A stretch of 64,000 bases of DNA from Capitella teleta. Lineage: Eukaryota > Annelida > Polychaeta > Capitellidae. The stretch is taken from assembly GCA_000328365.1 (NCBI GenBank), contig KB310317.1:441678-505677 (forward strand), in the 5' to 3' direction. Of the stretch, positions 12,561 to 23,211 are shown in pieces. The notes below the pieces were generated by a model. It was not told the origin of the DNA. It worked only from the letters and a program-made list of their open reading frames with translations, and did not search any database. Positions within the stretch are counted from its first letter, which is position 1; each line of letters starts with the position of its first letter. The position numbers and the translations under genes were made by a program.

Positions 12561-12906
12561 TCCATTGTTAAACTGTAGTAAAGAATGCCAACAGCGTCGA
12601 TCCTTGAATAAGTCTGAGCCGAGCATAAAAGGTCTTAGCACTTCAATACGTCAGGCCCGTTCCCTGGTGTGTGCCCAATGACATTTGGCTTTTAGCTTAT
12701 TTCATGGAGACTGCTTTCAAGTGACTTTATTGTAAGGGGTCATATAAAATATTAATGTCTAACTTTCCTAGCCAAATGGAACACACGAAGATGATCACGT
12801 GATTTGCGAATCCTGAGATCACGTGACGTGTATGACATGACCTATGGGACAGCGCCATTGATATGTGCGCATGCTCCTGTACCAATTTTTGTTTCTGCTT
12901 CTTCTC

Positions 12907-12943
<37 letters not shown>

Positions 12944-14033
12944 TATCGTGCATTAGGAGATGACATTTAATAATGTTGCTGTATTGTTATCTATAGGCAC
13001 TGATTATGACACCCTTGGCTAATTAATTATGTGGCATGTGACACTGCTATAGTGAACGCTTAAGTCCGACGGGGTATGATTGGAAAGTTCACAACCCAGC
13101 ATAGGAAGCGTTGATTTATAAAGCTTAAATTTTGCTTAAATTTACGGATCTGAGAGGAAAATTGTGAGCAATTTGTCCAAGTGATTACCACGAAATCTCG
13201 TTGGAGTGAAACAGAGATCAAAATACCTTCAAACTGATATATGACTCATCGTGATGCTTTGATCCGAGATTTCATTTTGCCATATTTGGGCATCAAAGAA
13301 TATGTAAGATCAAAATCAGTAAAATTTGTTTAATCATAATCAAATTCTGGGAACTAATTCTTTGCACGAAGAGATGCAAACAATTTTCTTTTCAAAGATA
13401 ACGTAGATACGCCATTCAGTGTAGATGCATGCATAATGACACAAGGATTGTCTGTCGGGAGTCAAGTTCCACGCAGTCACCATTGCATGACTGATCACCT
13501 GTGCAAGATTTGCCTTACTCATCAAGGTGTCAATATAGAATTAATGCATGAGGATGACGTCACAGTTAAGCTGGGTAATAAACGTGTTGTAACCATATAA
13601 TGATGTGCTCCCTAATACCGATGCTCATTAAGTCCCTGGTGAACCAATGTCATTTAGATGGCTTTAAGTCCGGAAGTCAGCTTTATTTTCTTGGAACACG
13701 GAGAAACTTCATGTCACGTGAGTACTTCACGTATAACGATAATTTCACGGGAATCTGTCAGATTGAAGGTTATAAATTTCCGAATGTGTAAATTTTGCTA
13801 ATGTTATGCCTAAATGTTTATACTATATGGAGAATTCGGAAAATAGTGCACGTGTATAGGCATGAAGTATAAAACAAGCAGACTAGCATGCTTAATGGAT
13901 TCATTTGATATTTTATCAAGGTGCATTGAAAACCAGGGTAATGTAAGCCGCGTAAGCAAAGACAAAGCGGCAAAGAGGAGACAAATATATAAAGTATGAT
14001 GTTTATATGTTCACTGCTGGAGGAACAAGTTCA
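12561..14033. other. 3' flank of GPCR gene
   Basis: It contains a (CT)n tract at about 12904-12943 and two TCACGTGA E-boxes at 12795-12802 and 12819-12826. No gene was recognised. Confidence 0.5.
12901..12943. repeat. (CT)n microsatellite
   Basis: TCTC/TTTC dinucleotide-rich run. Confidence 0.9.
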
Positions 14034-15071
14034 TCACGTGGATTTGTTCTCGGTGACTGTGTGATTAAATCCGCTGTCAGATGGAGTTGACTTGATTCTC
14101 AGGAGCGACTTTGTTGCTCTCTGGAATTGTTCATATTTCGCCATGTAGATGAACGGGTTCATGCAACAGTTGCAGAAGACCATCACAACAGTGAAGTGGT
14201 AAAACGTGCTTGTGAAATCTGCGTTGATTAACCCCATGTTGAATAACAAGTAAAACACCTGGTTCCACGTCCAGCACAGTATGAAACTGACGGTGACCAA
14301 GATAAGAGTCTTGATGATGTTCGATCTCGCTCTGGCCATGCTGTCTGGCTTCTTCTTCCTCGCCCCTCCCGAAACGGTGTTTACCTCGGGTTTGTCGCTG
14401 ATTGGAGAAACCTTCCTTCTCAGAACCCGCCACATACGGATGTAGTAGAAGGCGAGGAGCATCAGCGGGAAGATGTACTGCACGATGACAGTGATGATTC
14501 CAACTGCAGTTTGGCTCTCAGTGTTTGGGTACAACGAGTACACGGTGCATGACCCGTCCTGTTGGATGCCCGCTGTGGGTGTCATGTACGCCATGTTGAA
14601 TGCCGGACCAACCATCCAAGACAGTGTCATCAGGATGAAGGCTTTACCTTTAGTGAAGTTATTCTTGTGCCAGATTGGATGCACGACCGCTGTGTATCTC
14701 TCGAAGGTCAAAGCAGTAAGGTTGTAGGTGGACGACACCAGCATTCCCCAGAGAGGCATCTTCGTCAACCAGAGTCGACAGAACAGCTCGTCCTGCAGAC
14801 CTTCCTTCAGGCTACCGTCATCCTCGATGCCCGTAGTCAGCAAGAGGAAGAGCGCCACAGTTGCGTCGCCGAAGCTCTGGTTGAGAATGAACAGGTTTGT
14901 GAGACTGTTCTTCATTTTCTTGTAGCTGAGAATGACAACGATGACGAAGATGTTTCCAGTCATACCGATTGAACCGATCACGAAGTAGATGTACTTGAGC
15001 GTCCAATCGGTGATGATTTGGTTCGGAGCCTCGTTTTGAGGTAATCCTGATGTTGATGATTCCATGGTCAT
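14034..15071 (-). CDS. class A (rhodopsin-family) G protein-coupled receptor, orphan
   Basis: A single coding exon of 345 aa with seven membrane segments and canonical marks. These are N40 and D69 in TM1/TM2, C98 and C175 for the extracellular disulfide, E124-R125-Y126 in place of DRY, W151 in TM4, P202 in TM5, CW 266-267 in TM6 (CWTW, lacking the usual CWxP proline) and NPFIY 305-309. The third loop is short and basic (ARKKK). The tail is Ser/Thr-rich with no obvious palmitoylation cysteine. The TM layout resembles invertebrate peptide-receptor-like orphans, but I cannot assign a ligand. A good acceptor (TTTCTGTGCATTTCAG) lies just upstream, so a spliced 5'UTR exon is likely. I took the first ATG after it; the next ATG (15065) has a perfect ACCATGG context and is an equally good start. 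Confidence 0.93.
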   Translation of the reverse strand: MTMESSTSGLPQNEAPNQIITDWTLKYIYFVIGSIGMTGNIFVIVVILSYKKMKNSLTNLFILNQSFGDATVALFLLLTTGIEDDGSLKEGLQDELFCRLWLTKMPLWGMLVSSTYNLTALTFERYTAVVHPIWHKNNFTKGKAFILMTLSWMVGPAFNMAYMTPTAGIQQDGSCTVYSLYPNTESQTAVGIITVIVQYIFPLMLLAFYYIRMWRVLRRKVSPISDKPEVNTVSGGARKKKPDSMARARSNIIKTLILVTVSFILCWTWNQVFYLLFNMGLINADFTSTFYHFTVVMVFCNCCMNPFIYMAKYEQFQRATKSLLRIKSTPSDSGFNHTVTENKST

Positions 15072-15075
15072 CGCA

Positions 15076-15494
15076 CTGAAATGCACAGAAAGTAAGCTAT
15101 GTCCATTTTGTCACGAGTAATTACAAATAAGGGATTAAGGACGATAAGCAAATGTGCAACTAGGATTCCAGCAATGACCCCCCCCTCAACTCGTAATTAT
15201 TAAAGCAATCATCAAGTTAGTCTACATATAAATGCAAATCGTGCAGAGGATGGGTGTTGTACAAGAGCCTCTATATATCTGCCCGCCCGCCTAATCATGA
15301 GACCTACATTAATTGCAACTTTAGACGGAGCAATTGTGAGGAAACATTTGATCTAAGAATCTCAACATCTGTGGGACACATCCATCATAACTATTTTTTT
15401 CAGATTTTTGTTCAGACTTCGGAGCTTTATTTTCTTTATTAAAGGGCGTATTTTATTGTTGCTGTTATAAAATTATGTGTTGGCTTATTTTCCT

Positions 15495-15528
<34 letters not shown>

Positions 15529-15734
15529 AAATCGGTTTTTGTTTTAGTTGTATTGCAATAGCACGCCTTTTGACCTCGCCGTAAGGAAGAACTACTCCGA
15601 GCAAACGAGCAAAACAAGAGACCGATTGGACCGGTTGGTAGGCAATATTATAATGCAATGTGCAATCGGTAAATCCGTTTGCGGAGCGCCAAATCCATAC
15701 ACTAGCACTCTGAATGCTCCTTCTTCCTAATTGT
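15076..15734. other. GPCR 5' region, probable 5'UTR intron
   Basis: The acceptor ending at 15076 implies an intron extending to higher coordinates. The 5' exon and promoter were not identified. A poly-T run at about 15497-15526 explains the lysine-rich open frame on the minus strand. Confidence 0.4.
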
Positions 15735-16800
15735 ATGCAAATATTTGATTGCGTGGCATCAAAGATAAGCAGAAGCAACAATTACAGATCTTGAACCCAG
15801 GAAGAAGAACTGCGCAAATTGGTGCAATCATTGTAACTCGCTTTCTCTCAATCAGCTTAATTTCCAAGAAATGCCTTCAAGGAAATTATTTGCTTCGTTC
15901 ACGCAAATAATGAACTTGGTTTCTGTGAAAATGAATACACACAAAGCGTCAGCATAATATTATTATGTGGAAAGTTAATAATTTACTAATCGTCGGATCG
16001 AGAGGTCAGTCGTAAAAATTGAAATTTTAGGCAAGGACTCAGCTTTGGTGGCCGACCAAAGATTCCACGATGACATTGCATAATCTATTATTTGGCTATG
16101 TGTGTTGCATCCCTTATATTTACGTCTTTCATTTGGGTGACTTGGTTCATCGACAATTTCCTTTTTATGTGGTCTCTTAGCGGCATCAATATCATCTTTG
16201 CATATATGGTCCTTGTTCCAAAATTACGTAAGACGGCAATTAATTAAGCTCACACTGTTTTTATTCAACGGCACTCGTGGCATAGTTTACATAATTTGTT
16301 TGTTGCACTTTTGCTTTGCACTTTTACACTAGTCTAAAACCCGTAGCGATAGATTTTATTACTGGTATTATATTTTTAATTCATTTGTCCTTATTTGTCA
16401 AAAGACGAATCCAGAGAAATTCAACGTTTCTCAAAAAAAAAAACTTTCACTGTATCAATTAACAAGTTTGAATTTCGGAAATATTTCTTGAGAACCATAA
16501 TGTTGAAAACATATGCATGTACATATAATAAGGTTTTTATTTTTAGTTATTAATTATTATAATTATGGATAATTTCATATGCAGTATTCAGAAGTGAATT
16601 GTGCCATTTCCATTGCCGTCAAAATAGTCACTCAATGAAATTGTTTTTCAAGGAAATATCCATAATCAATTTCAGCTACGAACTAAATGACGTCAATGCA
16701 CATTACACAATCGGACGTTCAATAATCAATGCACTCCTCAGGCAGACATCTTTCTTTCTTTCCTTTTTCAATTATTGACAAGGAAATGATTGGAATGAAC
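15735..16800 (+). repeat. 1-kb direct duplication, copy 2
   Basis: It carries the counterparts of 11608-12560 in the same order: GCGTGGCATCAAAGA (15751), TCACTCAATGAAATTG (16628), TTTCAAGGAAATATCC, GACGTCAAT (16689), GGACGTTCAATAATCA (16713) and AAGGAAATGATT (16780). The GPCR gene lies between the copies, and the unrecognised ORF pair begins just after this one. Confidence 0.65.
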
Positions 16801-16867
16801 ACCGAGGAAGTCACTTTTTGCTATCAAAAGAATGAGCGGTGAGTGAACAAACTTTGATAAAGGTAAA

Positions 16868-17161
16868 ATGCGAACGCACATTACGGGAGATCTTGGCATT
16901 TCTCTAAGTCTGTTTTCTTCCCTCTTTTGTAATTCCCAATGCCATTTCGTGTTTTCTGTTTGCCCTCAATACGAAGTCAAGCATTGTCTGGAAGCTTGCT
17001 TTCCCGTGCCACCTTTTGAAACGCGGATTGATCAACTGCCTGAGGATAATGAACTACACTGCACTTTCTGTCACAGTGATTGCAATTCTTGTTCGACAAA
17101 ACGAAGCAAAATGTGTTCTGGTGTTCCTCGTACAGGTGCACTGAGAGAGGAATTAGAATAG
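16868..17161 (+). CDS. unrecognised cysteine-rich ORF (97 aa)
   Basis: ATG-initiated frame, 97 aa, with about ten cysteines concentrated in its middle and C-terminal half (CPQYEVKHC, CTFCHSDCNSC). The N-terminus is moderately hydrophobic (GISLSLFSSLF), which could be a poor signal peptide. It lies 22 bp before another long open frame in a different register (17184-17882). No family was recognised and no clear splice sites were seen. It may be a small secreted protein, an exon, part of a mobile element, or chance. Confidence 0.25.
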   Translation: MRTHITGDLGISLSLFSSLFCNSQCHFVFSVCPQYEVKHCLEACFPVPPFETRIDQLPEDNELHCTFCHSDCNSCSTKRSKMCSGVPRTGALREELE

Positions 17162-17183
17162 TATCAAAACCTTAGCCGAATGA

Positions 17184-17882
17184 TTGCTTTCTACTACGTT
17201 CGTGAGTCCGTGTCCATGTCTGTCCGATGTCCGTAAGATATGCGTGAAAACGGTGTCAATGTGCGTCGTCTGTGCGTTGGATTATGTATTCCCTTTAAAC
17301 CAAGCATGTCTCGCTACATACCGACTTCGTTTCATAGATGACGCAATTTTGGCCCAGCAATGGTTTTCGATTCCCTACAAAACCAAGCAAGTTTTAAAAA
17401 GGTTCTTGTTGTACGTATTCGTAAAGCGGTTTGTATTCGGGAAAGAATACAAACCTCAAATCGAATGTGCAATTTTAGCTAAATTACGATTCATTCAGTC
17501 GTTTTATCAACGTTTAATGGAGCGTGGTGAGGACTTTGTTTTTTTAACGAGACGAATGTTCTGCGATTCCTTCTATTCCACTCACGACGCTTTCTTACAA
17601 ACACCTATGCATGCATGGAAAGCGCTGCTACTACAGTCGAGCTCTAGCTGTAACGTTTACACTTATTTAGTTTTAAGTATTTTACAATTCCTTTTTGAAA
17701 CGTTCTACAAACGTTTTGAGAACTTGGTGCATTACTGGGGGTTTCACAGCTGCATTTTAATCTGGACTGTGATTACAATAAAATCCCCTGTATCATACAT
17801 GGATAAACAGCCATGGGTGTGGGCAGGGAGTGTTAAAGCATTAGACTGTGGTACGAGCCCATTATTTGTTTTCCCGCAATAA
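17184..17882 (+). CDS. unrecognised long ORF (232 codons, 207 aa from first ATG)
   Basis: The frame is open from just after a TGA to TAA at 17880-17882. The first ATG is at 17259, giving 207 aa. The protein is aromatic and basic (many F, Y, W, K, R) with segments such as YVFVKRFVFGKEY and FLFETFYKRFENLVHYWG. It has no recognised domain or clear membrane topology. The other frames are not comparably open. At this base composition an open frame this long should be uncommon by chance, so it may be a real gene, an exon or a mobile-element relic. I cannot name it. Confidence 0.35.
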   Translation: MLSTTFVSPCPCLSDVRKICVKTVSMCVVCALDYVFPLNQACLATYRLRFIDDAILAQQWFSIPYKTKQVLKRFLLYVFVKRFVFGKEYKPQIECAILAKLRFIQSFYQRLMERGEDFVFLTRRMFCDSFYSTHDAFLQTPMHAWKALLLQSSSSCNVYTYLVLSILQFLFETFYKRFENLVHYWGFHSCILIWTVITIKSPVSYMDKQPWVWAGSVKALDCGTSPLFVFPQ

Positions 17883-18042
17883 TGTAATATCTTTATCAAA
17901 TTGAATGTCATGTGCATGCTATTATGTCACATGTAGTATATTTCTGTTATATTTTTCAAATTTCTTTAAGAAGTGACTGGCACGCCAGCGAGTGACAGTC
18001 TCCCTGCATGTAAGTAACTCTATTATTTAATTGAAATAATAT

Positions 18043-18725
18043 TACACAGAGTGGGCCAAAAGTAGTCTATCTACTCCATGTTAAAACCAAAACTCTAAAA
18101 TTTGCTATAATGTATCAATTATTCCAAAAATACCTAGCTAGCATAGATTAACTATATTATTCTGCGCCCATTTATGCAAAGAAATCAAGTAAAAAGTCAA
18201 TTTTAAATGAGGTAGGAACATTTAAATGCGGGTGGTGAGTGATCGCGAAGAGAGCAAAATCATATGAGCCCCTTAACGATCATTAAGGAATGTCACCTAT
18301 TGTATTACGCTTCAATGCAAATTCTCTACTTTGTTATGATTTCAGGAGATAAACATTTGTGTTACCGTAACAACACTAGAAATAAAATAAAAATAAAAAT
18401 AAAAAATAAAACAGTAGTACTAGACCGTTACCTTAATTATGTGTTTAATGAAGCTAATCCATGGTTCGGGGCCATGTTTGCCGCCATAAGTGAAAATATT
18501 GCGGAATGATGAGTGCACTCTATAAATTGAGATGGAATAGAGATGATAGGAATAGCAGCATGACATGTTAGATTAAACATACCAAGTATTTATTTATCTT
18601 ATCGTTTTGTGATATTTACACTGCGATCTGTTTTATAACACTTTCTCAGAAATGCGTATCACCATTGGAAAGTATTGGTCGAGATTTTTAACATGGAGTA
18701 GACAACGTTTGGCCCACTCTGTATA
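18043..18725 (+). mobile_element. MITE-like DNA transposon (~680 bp) with terminal inverted repeats
   Basis: The left end reads CAGAGTGGGCCAAAAGTAG and then CTACTCCATGTTAAAA. The right end is the inverse: TTTTAACATGGAGTAG, then GTTTGGCCCACTCTGTA. The TIRs are about 40 bp and imperfect. TA flanks the right terminus, and a second inverted copy sits at 1-240. There is no transposase; the 81-aa open frame inside is not one. The TIR sequence and TA site suggest a Tc1/mariner-like non-autonomous element (inference). Confidence 0.85.
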
Positions 18726-20002
18726 TATTTAGTTATTTTTACTGAATCTATTGTTTTGTTTTATTAAGCGGTTATTATTTAATATTCATTGCTAAATAAA
18801 CGTTCTTCTTCTTTTATGGTATTCTCTGTCAATCATAATTTAGCATAATATATTTGATCGAATCAAGTTTTATAATACGTTAATGCCTCTAGTAATACGT
18901 GTACCTCTACATTTCTTTTTAACAATTTAAACTTAATAGTTTTCTGCCAGCTCAACTCAACCTATTGTCCCTAGTATAATTTTACAACATGTATTTTTCT
19001 GCAAAACCTTATCTTTTTAAACTACGGTAGTGTATATACCCGTTATTTCAGGCGTATTTTATGACAATAAATGATGGTTTAGTCAATCAGACACATGTAT
19101 GATCGAATAATAACAATATTACAATTAGCTCAATTCATAACAGATAGTAAACTGGCCATCACCCCGTCAAAGGCGCAATGGACACTCCTTGGACATTGAA
19201 GTCAAATTAAGTAATCTATGATTTGGAATTAAAATTCTAATTATCAAATATTCCGTTAATTAAATACGCCTTCCTATAAACTAGAACACTTCAAAAACAC
19301 CCAAAGTAAACTTTCCAGTGAAATAAAATCGCAACAAAATCCTGTGTAACAAACAACAAACATGAAGAACTCGCCTTCAACAACAGCAGAGACTTCAGTC
19401 GTGGTGTTCACTTGAATATTTCATCCTCCACAAGAACCATTGACTGCTGTCAGAGGAGGAATTGGATGGGTGAGGCGACGGAGGGACAGGCGAGGGCTTT
19501 TATACGAGGTTCTCATATGCATATACTATCAATCAATGGCAGCCCGGGGCAGCCAAGAGTTGTGAATGCCATGGATGCTGAATGATATTCTGTCACCTTG
19601 CGTCGATGCTTGCTGTCATAGATTTGGGGAGTTCGAGTAGGTCTCCGAGGTAAGAGATACTGTCAAGGTATCGATGCTGATGTTGATCTTTCTGCTGGAT
19701 AATGGATAATGAACAATGATACAGTATAGTCAATGGATTACCCCATGGAAAGACTTTTCTCTATATATGCGTATGGATATTCTGCGAGACATAGACGTAC
19801 ATGGGCCGAGTATTAATTTTTAATTAATAATTAAGTATTGATAAATCCCTGACCTGATTTAACAATGACAATTGGCCTGAATATATCATTATGACAGCTT
19901 CCCTGACGAATGTACCAAAAGTCACGCGACTACTATGGACGCTCATAAATTGTTTGTAAAACTTTTCTGGCCGCGAATGATGCGATACTTGTAGATTTGT
20001 GG

Positions 20003-20076
20003 CATGATTGGGTTTTATGGCTCCACCCAACTCATTCGGATGAATCCGGTGCCAGCACAGAAGACCGGGACCGAAC
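20003..20076 (-). mobile_element. SINE 3'-end fragment
   Basis: The words GGGTTTTATGGCTCCACCC, CATTCGGATGA and CAGAAGACCGGGACC match the 3' end of the full SINE at 61564-61922 in the same orientation. The body and tRNA-like head are absent. Confidence 0.8.
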
Positions 20077-21383
20077 CTCTGAATATTGATTTTAACATAT
20101 TTGCCGGACGTTATCGGATGTATAAAATTTTGAAAATGTTAAATACGGCTATAAGCAAACAGCAGCCATAGTGTCCCATGTTCCATGTTTCCAGTCTTCC
20201 TTAAAAAATTATACATAATCGAAAAACATTCATGTAGTAAATTTCAGACGTATTTCATTGCCAATGTCCTTAAGTTGGTATGTGTAAAATTGTGTTCCAC
20301 ATTTTATTAATTTTGTTCATGTCAAATGAAAAATCAACGAATACAAATGACCCATTCTCACGATACGTATGTCACGTTTAACGAAAAAAGTTTCCCCGTC
20401 AATTGAAAAGCGTACGATACAATCACTGTAGGTGATGATAACTGTTTTTGCCTTTGTTTGTTCGTTTTTGTGTTGTTGTTGTTGTTGTTGATGATGTTGT
20501 ATTTGTACTTTTTTTCTTCGGATTCCGACACGATGTTTCTGTTCACCATTTAAAAAATAATAACTCATCAACACGATGAATGTGCTGCGGAATTGCGATT
20601 AATGATTTACATGGGAGGCCACCAACAGTGATCAGGATACACATGCACAGCTCTATCTTGTTTGACTCAATGCCAAAAGTTTCCAAGGAATACTGGCCTC
20701 TGATTGGTCAATGCATACGAATTTTCTCTGTTAGCCTGCAATGCTTATTAAGATGCATATTGCTTTAACATTTAAAATCTATACTTAGTTATTGGTCCTT
20801 CGTTTCGTACATAATCTAATTCTTATAATCAACTAACACAGCAGCATCAAAAATCGTGAATAATTAGATAGAAATAAGCATCAAACAACTGCAAGTTCCA
20901 TATTGTGACGTTTCCATTCGTTGATCCACATTCCGGAGCAGACGCATGCTATCAGTCGGATTATTCATGAGGTGAGACAAACACAAGACACGAGTAAACA
21001 CGGGGGAGGGGTCGGATTGACACCAGTCGCAGCTCGCAACCACTGTTGTTGTGTCCCCATGACTCTGCGATATATCAGAGCTCATGGATGAGAACTGCAC
21101 AACTGTTTCTTGACTATTTATAGGACACAGGGGGGGATTGGGGGGAGTGTTACAACTGCTAATACCACTGTCGATACAGCACCGACATGAACTCATGGAG
21201 CTGTATTGGTAATGTTTGGGCGCAAAACTGATAATTGTTGGAATACACGTACATGTGCTCATGGCTATGAAAGCCAGTTTTGGCTCCGCGTTTGGGATAT
21301 TGAACTATTGGGTTGTTCATTGCGTTCTTAAGCATGTTGATCATAATACCTGGTTTTTATGACGCATTGACATCATAATTATT

Positions 21384-21509
21384 GAGCATGCATAGGGATT
21401 AATCCTTAGAATTACGCATTGCCATGAGCATGCATAGGGATTAATCCTTAGAATTACGCATTGCCATGAGCATGCATAGGGATTAATCCTTAGATTTACG
21501 CATTGCCAT
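21384..21509. repeat. 42-bp tandem repeat, three units, with GGATTAATCC palindrome
   Basis: Three units start GAGCATGCATAGGGATTA and end TTACGCATTGCCAT. Units 1 and 2 are identical, and unit 3 differs by one base. Each holds the 10-bp palindrome GGATTAATCC, two overlapping TAATCC sites of the K50 homeodomain type (Otx, Gsc, Pitx). Confidence 0.95.
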
Positions 21510-22896
21510 AGCAATTCAGAAATGTTTTAATGTACGCGTTTAGAATGAAATGTGAATAATTAAAAATCTTTCGGAATGGGGTATGTAGTAGGAAATTTGT
21601 TTACGATGTTGAATGATTTTGGTGATTAGTACAACGTGACGTTTAAGAAACCCGCTTAATACTTACTACGAGTAGATAGATACTCATCTTTGTGGTCGAT
21701 TAGTCTGTCACCAGCTTGTTGGAGTTGTTGGCATTGCATTTGAAACACGATGAATGAATGAATAAATGAATGAATGAATTATATTTAGCCAAAATATAAC
21801 GAAAGGTGAAATACAAAAAAAAATTGATTGTCGAAATACAATTTTGGCAGGGTTCACCCAAAAGGCATTGCCTGTACTTGTTGGTGACCCAAAGCAGAAT
21901 TTTATCTTAATTGAAACAATATAACAAAAGAAAAAAAAAAGAAAAATGGAGAAAAATCTACTGTTCATTAAACGTTGTTATGTTAAACAACTTCTATCAT
22001 CAATTGAATTATTGCCCTGGATTTTTATGACGTCAGGTAAAAACCTGACTAATTGAACACCTCAAATAACGGGATGTGATTGACATTGAATTTTTACAGG
22101 AATGTTACGCTCGGTCTTCAGGTGTTAGCAAAGTGTTCATCTGCATGTATAGGCATACACTTATATACGTAGAAATCATGCTGTGATCTTTGTTTTTTCC
22201 TTTGCCTGAAGTAACGAAATGCGATTTAGCGAAGCCTTAGGATAAACATGCAGGAAGTATGTCCGCCATCGAAGGTCGCTAATCAATGGTTAAATGACCC
22301 ACCTCTCTACTTCTCAACTTCCCCAACTCTCTATGATATATGGCTTCCTTGTCTCCCATAGCACCGCGTTATCACAGAGGGTGCTTAACTTCTTCTTTTT
22401 TTTGTAAATACATTTTAATGTTTCTCTTCGTCGTCAGGGACTTGAATCTCTACAGAAGCGCACGCATGTGAGATCAATGGATTGCTTGCAACGCACATTC
22501 ATTATTAAGGGCTCGCTCTCAGTGTGATTTGGCGAACAAAGTCAGGGTTTCCGGCCTCCTGTAATACTGGCTTTTAGTCTGTTTGTCATGTTAAAAACCC
22601 CTTTGTTCCATCAGAGTGATCATATCCGTGTACGAGGATGTATTTTTCAAAGAATTGTCTTATTCGCATAACTGACCCTATACATAGCTATTGAACACGT
22701 ATTGTTGGTCATTCTCACGATATATATTATGGTAGGTACTCATTCAACTAATCGTGGATTTATTCATCCATTTCATCCATTTATCCCAAATTTCAACTGG
22801 TGTTTAATAGGTGTTGAACCGAGTTTGAAATAACGGATTAATTTTGTCGTCAGATTTGACTACCTCATGGTGGATCACGGGAAAAACTCGCTGCTG

Positions 22897-23211
22897 TTAT
22901 GAATGACCCTCATCATATACATGAGTATCATGTCTTTTTAATTGCACCATTATATTCCAATGATCGAAGCGAGCCGTCGAATTCGCTAGTGCCGTTTTGT
23001 AATTGACTTCAACTCTTGGCAAGAAGGATGGTTGCTCCATGTAGCGTGAGCAATACTCAATTCCTACGCGGAAGCAATACGTAGCATCATGCTGGTCAAT
23101 CCCTGCTGGTGGACAATCCCTGTGATCGCCCAAAGTTTGCATAACAACTCTGCGAGCTAGCGGATTCGGGGAGTATCTCCCACACGCCAACGACTCTAGT
23201 AACGCAGCCAC
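22897..23211 (-). CDS. possible terminal exon, unrecognised
   Basis: A frame of about 105 codons follows a TTTATTTAG acceptor-like site and runs to TAA, without an ATG at its start. The product has four cysteines (LACGRY, RDCPP, YCFRV, YCSRY) and a polar, globular-looking composition with little low complexity. No partner exon or polyadenylation signal was identified. It could equally be a chance open stretch. Confidence 0.25.
   Translation of the reverse strand: MAALLESLACGRYSPNPLARRVVMQTLGDHRDCPPAGIDQHDATYCFRVGIEYCSRYMEQPSFLPRVEVNYKTALANSTARFDHWNIMVQLKRHDTHVYDEGHS

Larger units (their letters stand above)
18726..22896. other. gene-poor stretch
   Basis: It contains a SINE tail fragment (20003-20076), a 42-bp tandem repeat (21384-21509) and a GAATGAAT run near 21749-21779. 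A 132-aa Ser/Cys-rich minus-strand frame (20864-21262) has no family resemblance. I see no convincing gene. Confidence 0.5.

Noticed and set aside
14562-14972. 136-aa plus-strand frame across the GPCR
   Set aside because: Antisense shadow of the receptor coding sequence.
20864-21262. 132-aa Ser/Cys-rich minus-strand ORF
   Set aside because: Starts with ATG but has no domain, no signal peptide and no neighbouring exon, and composition resembles translated non-coding DNA.
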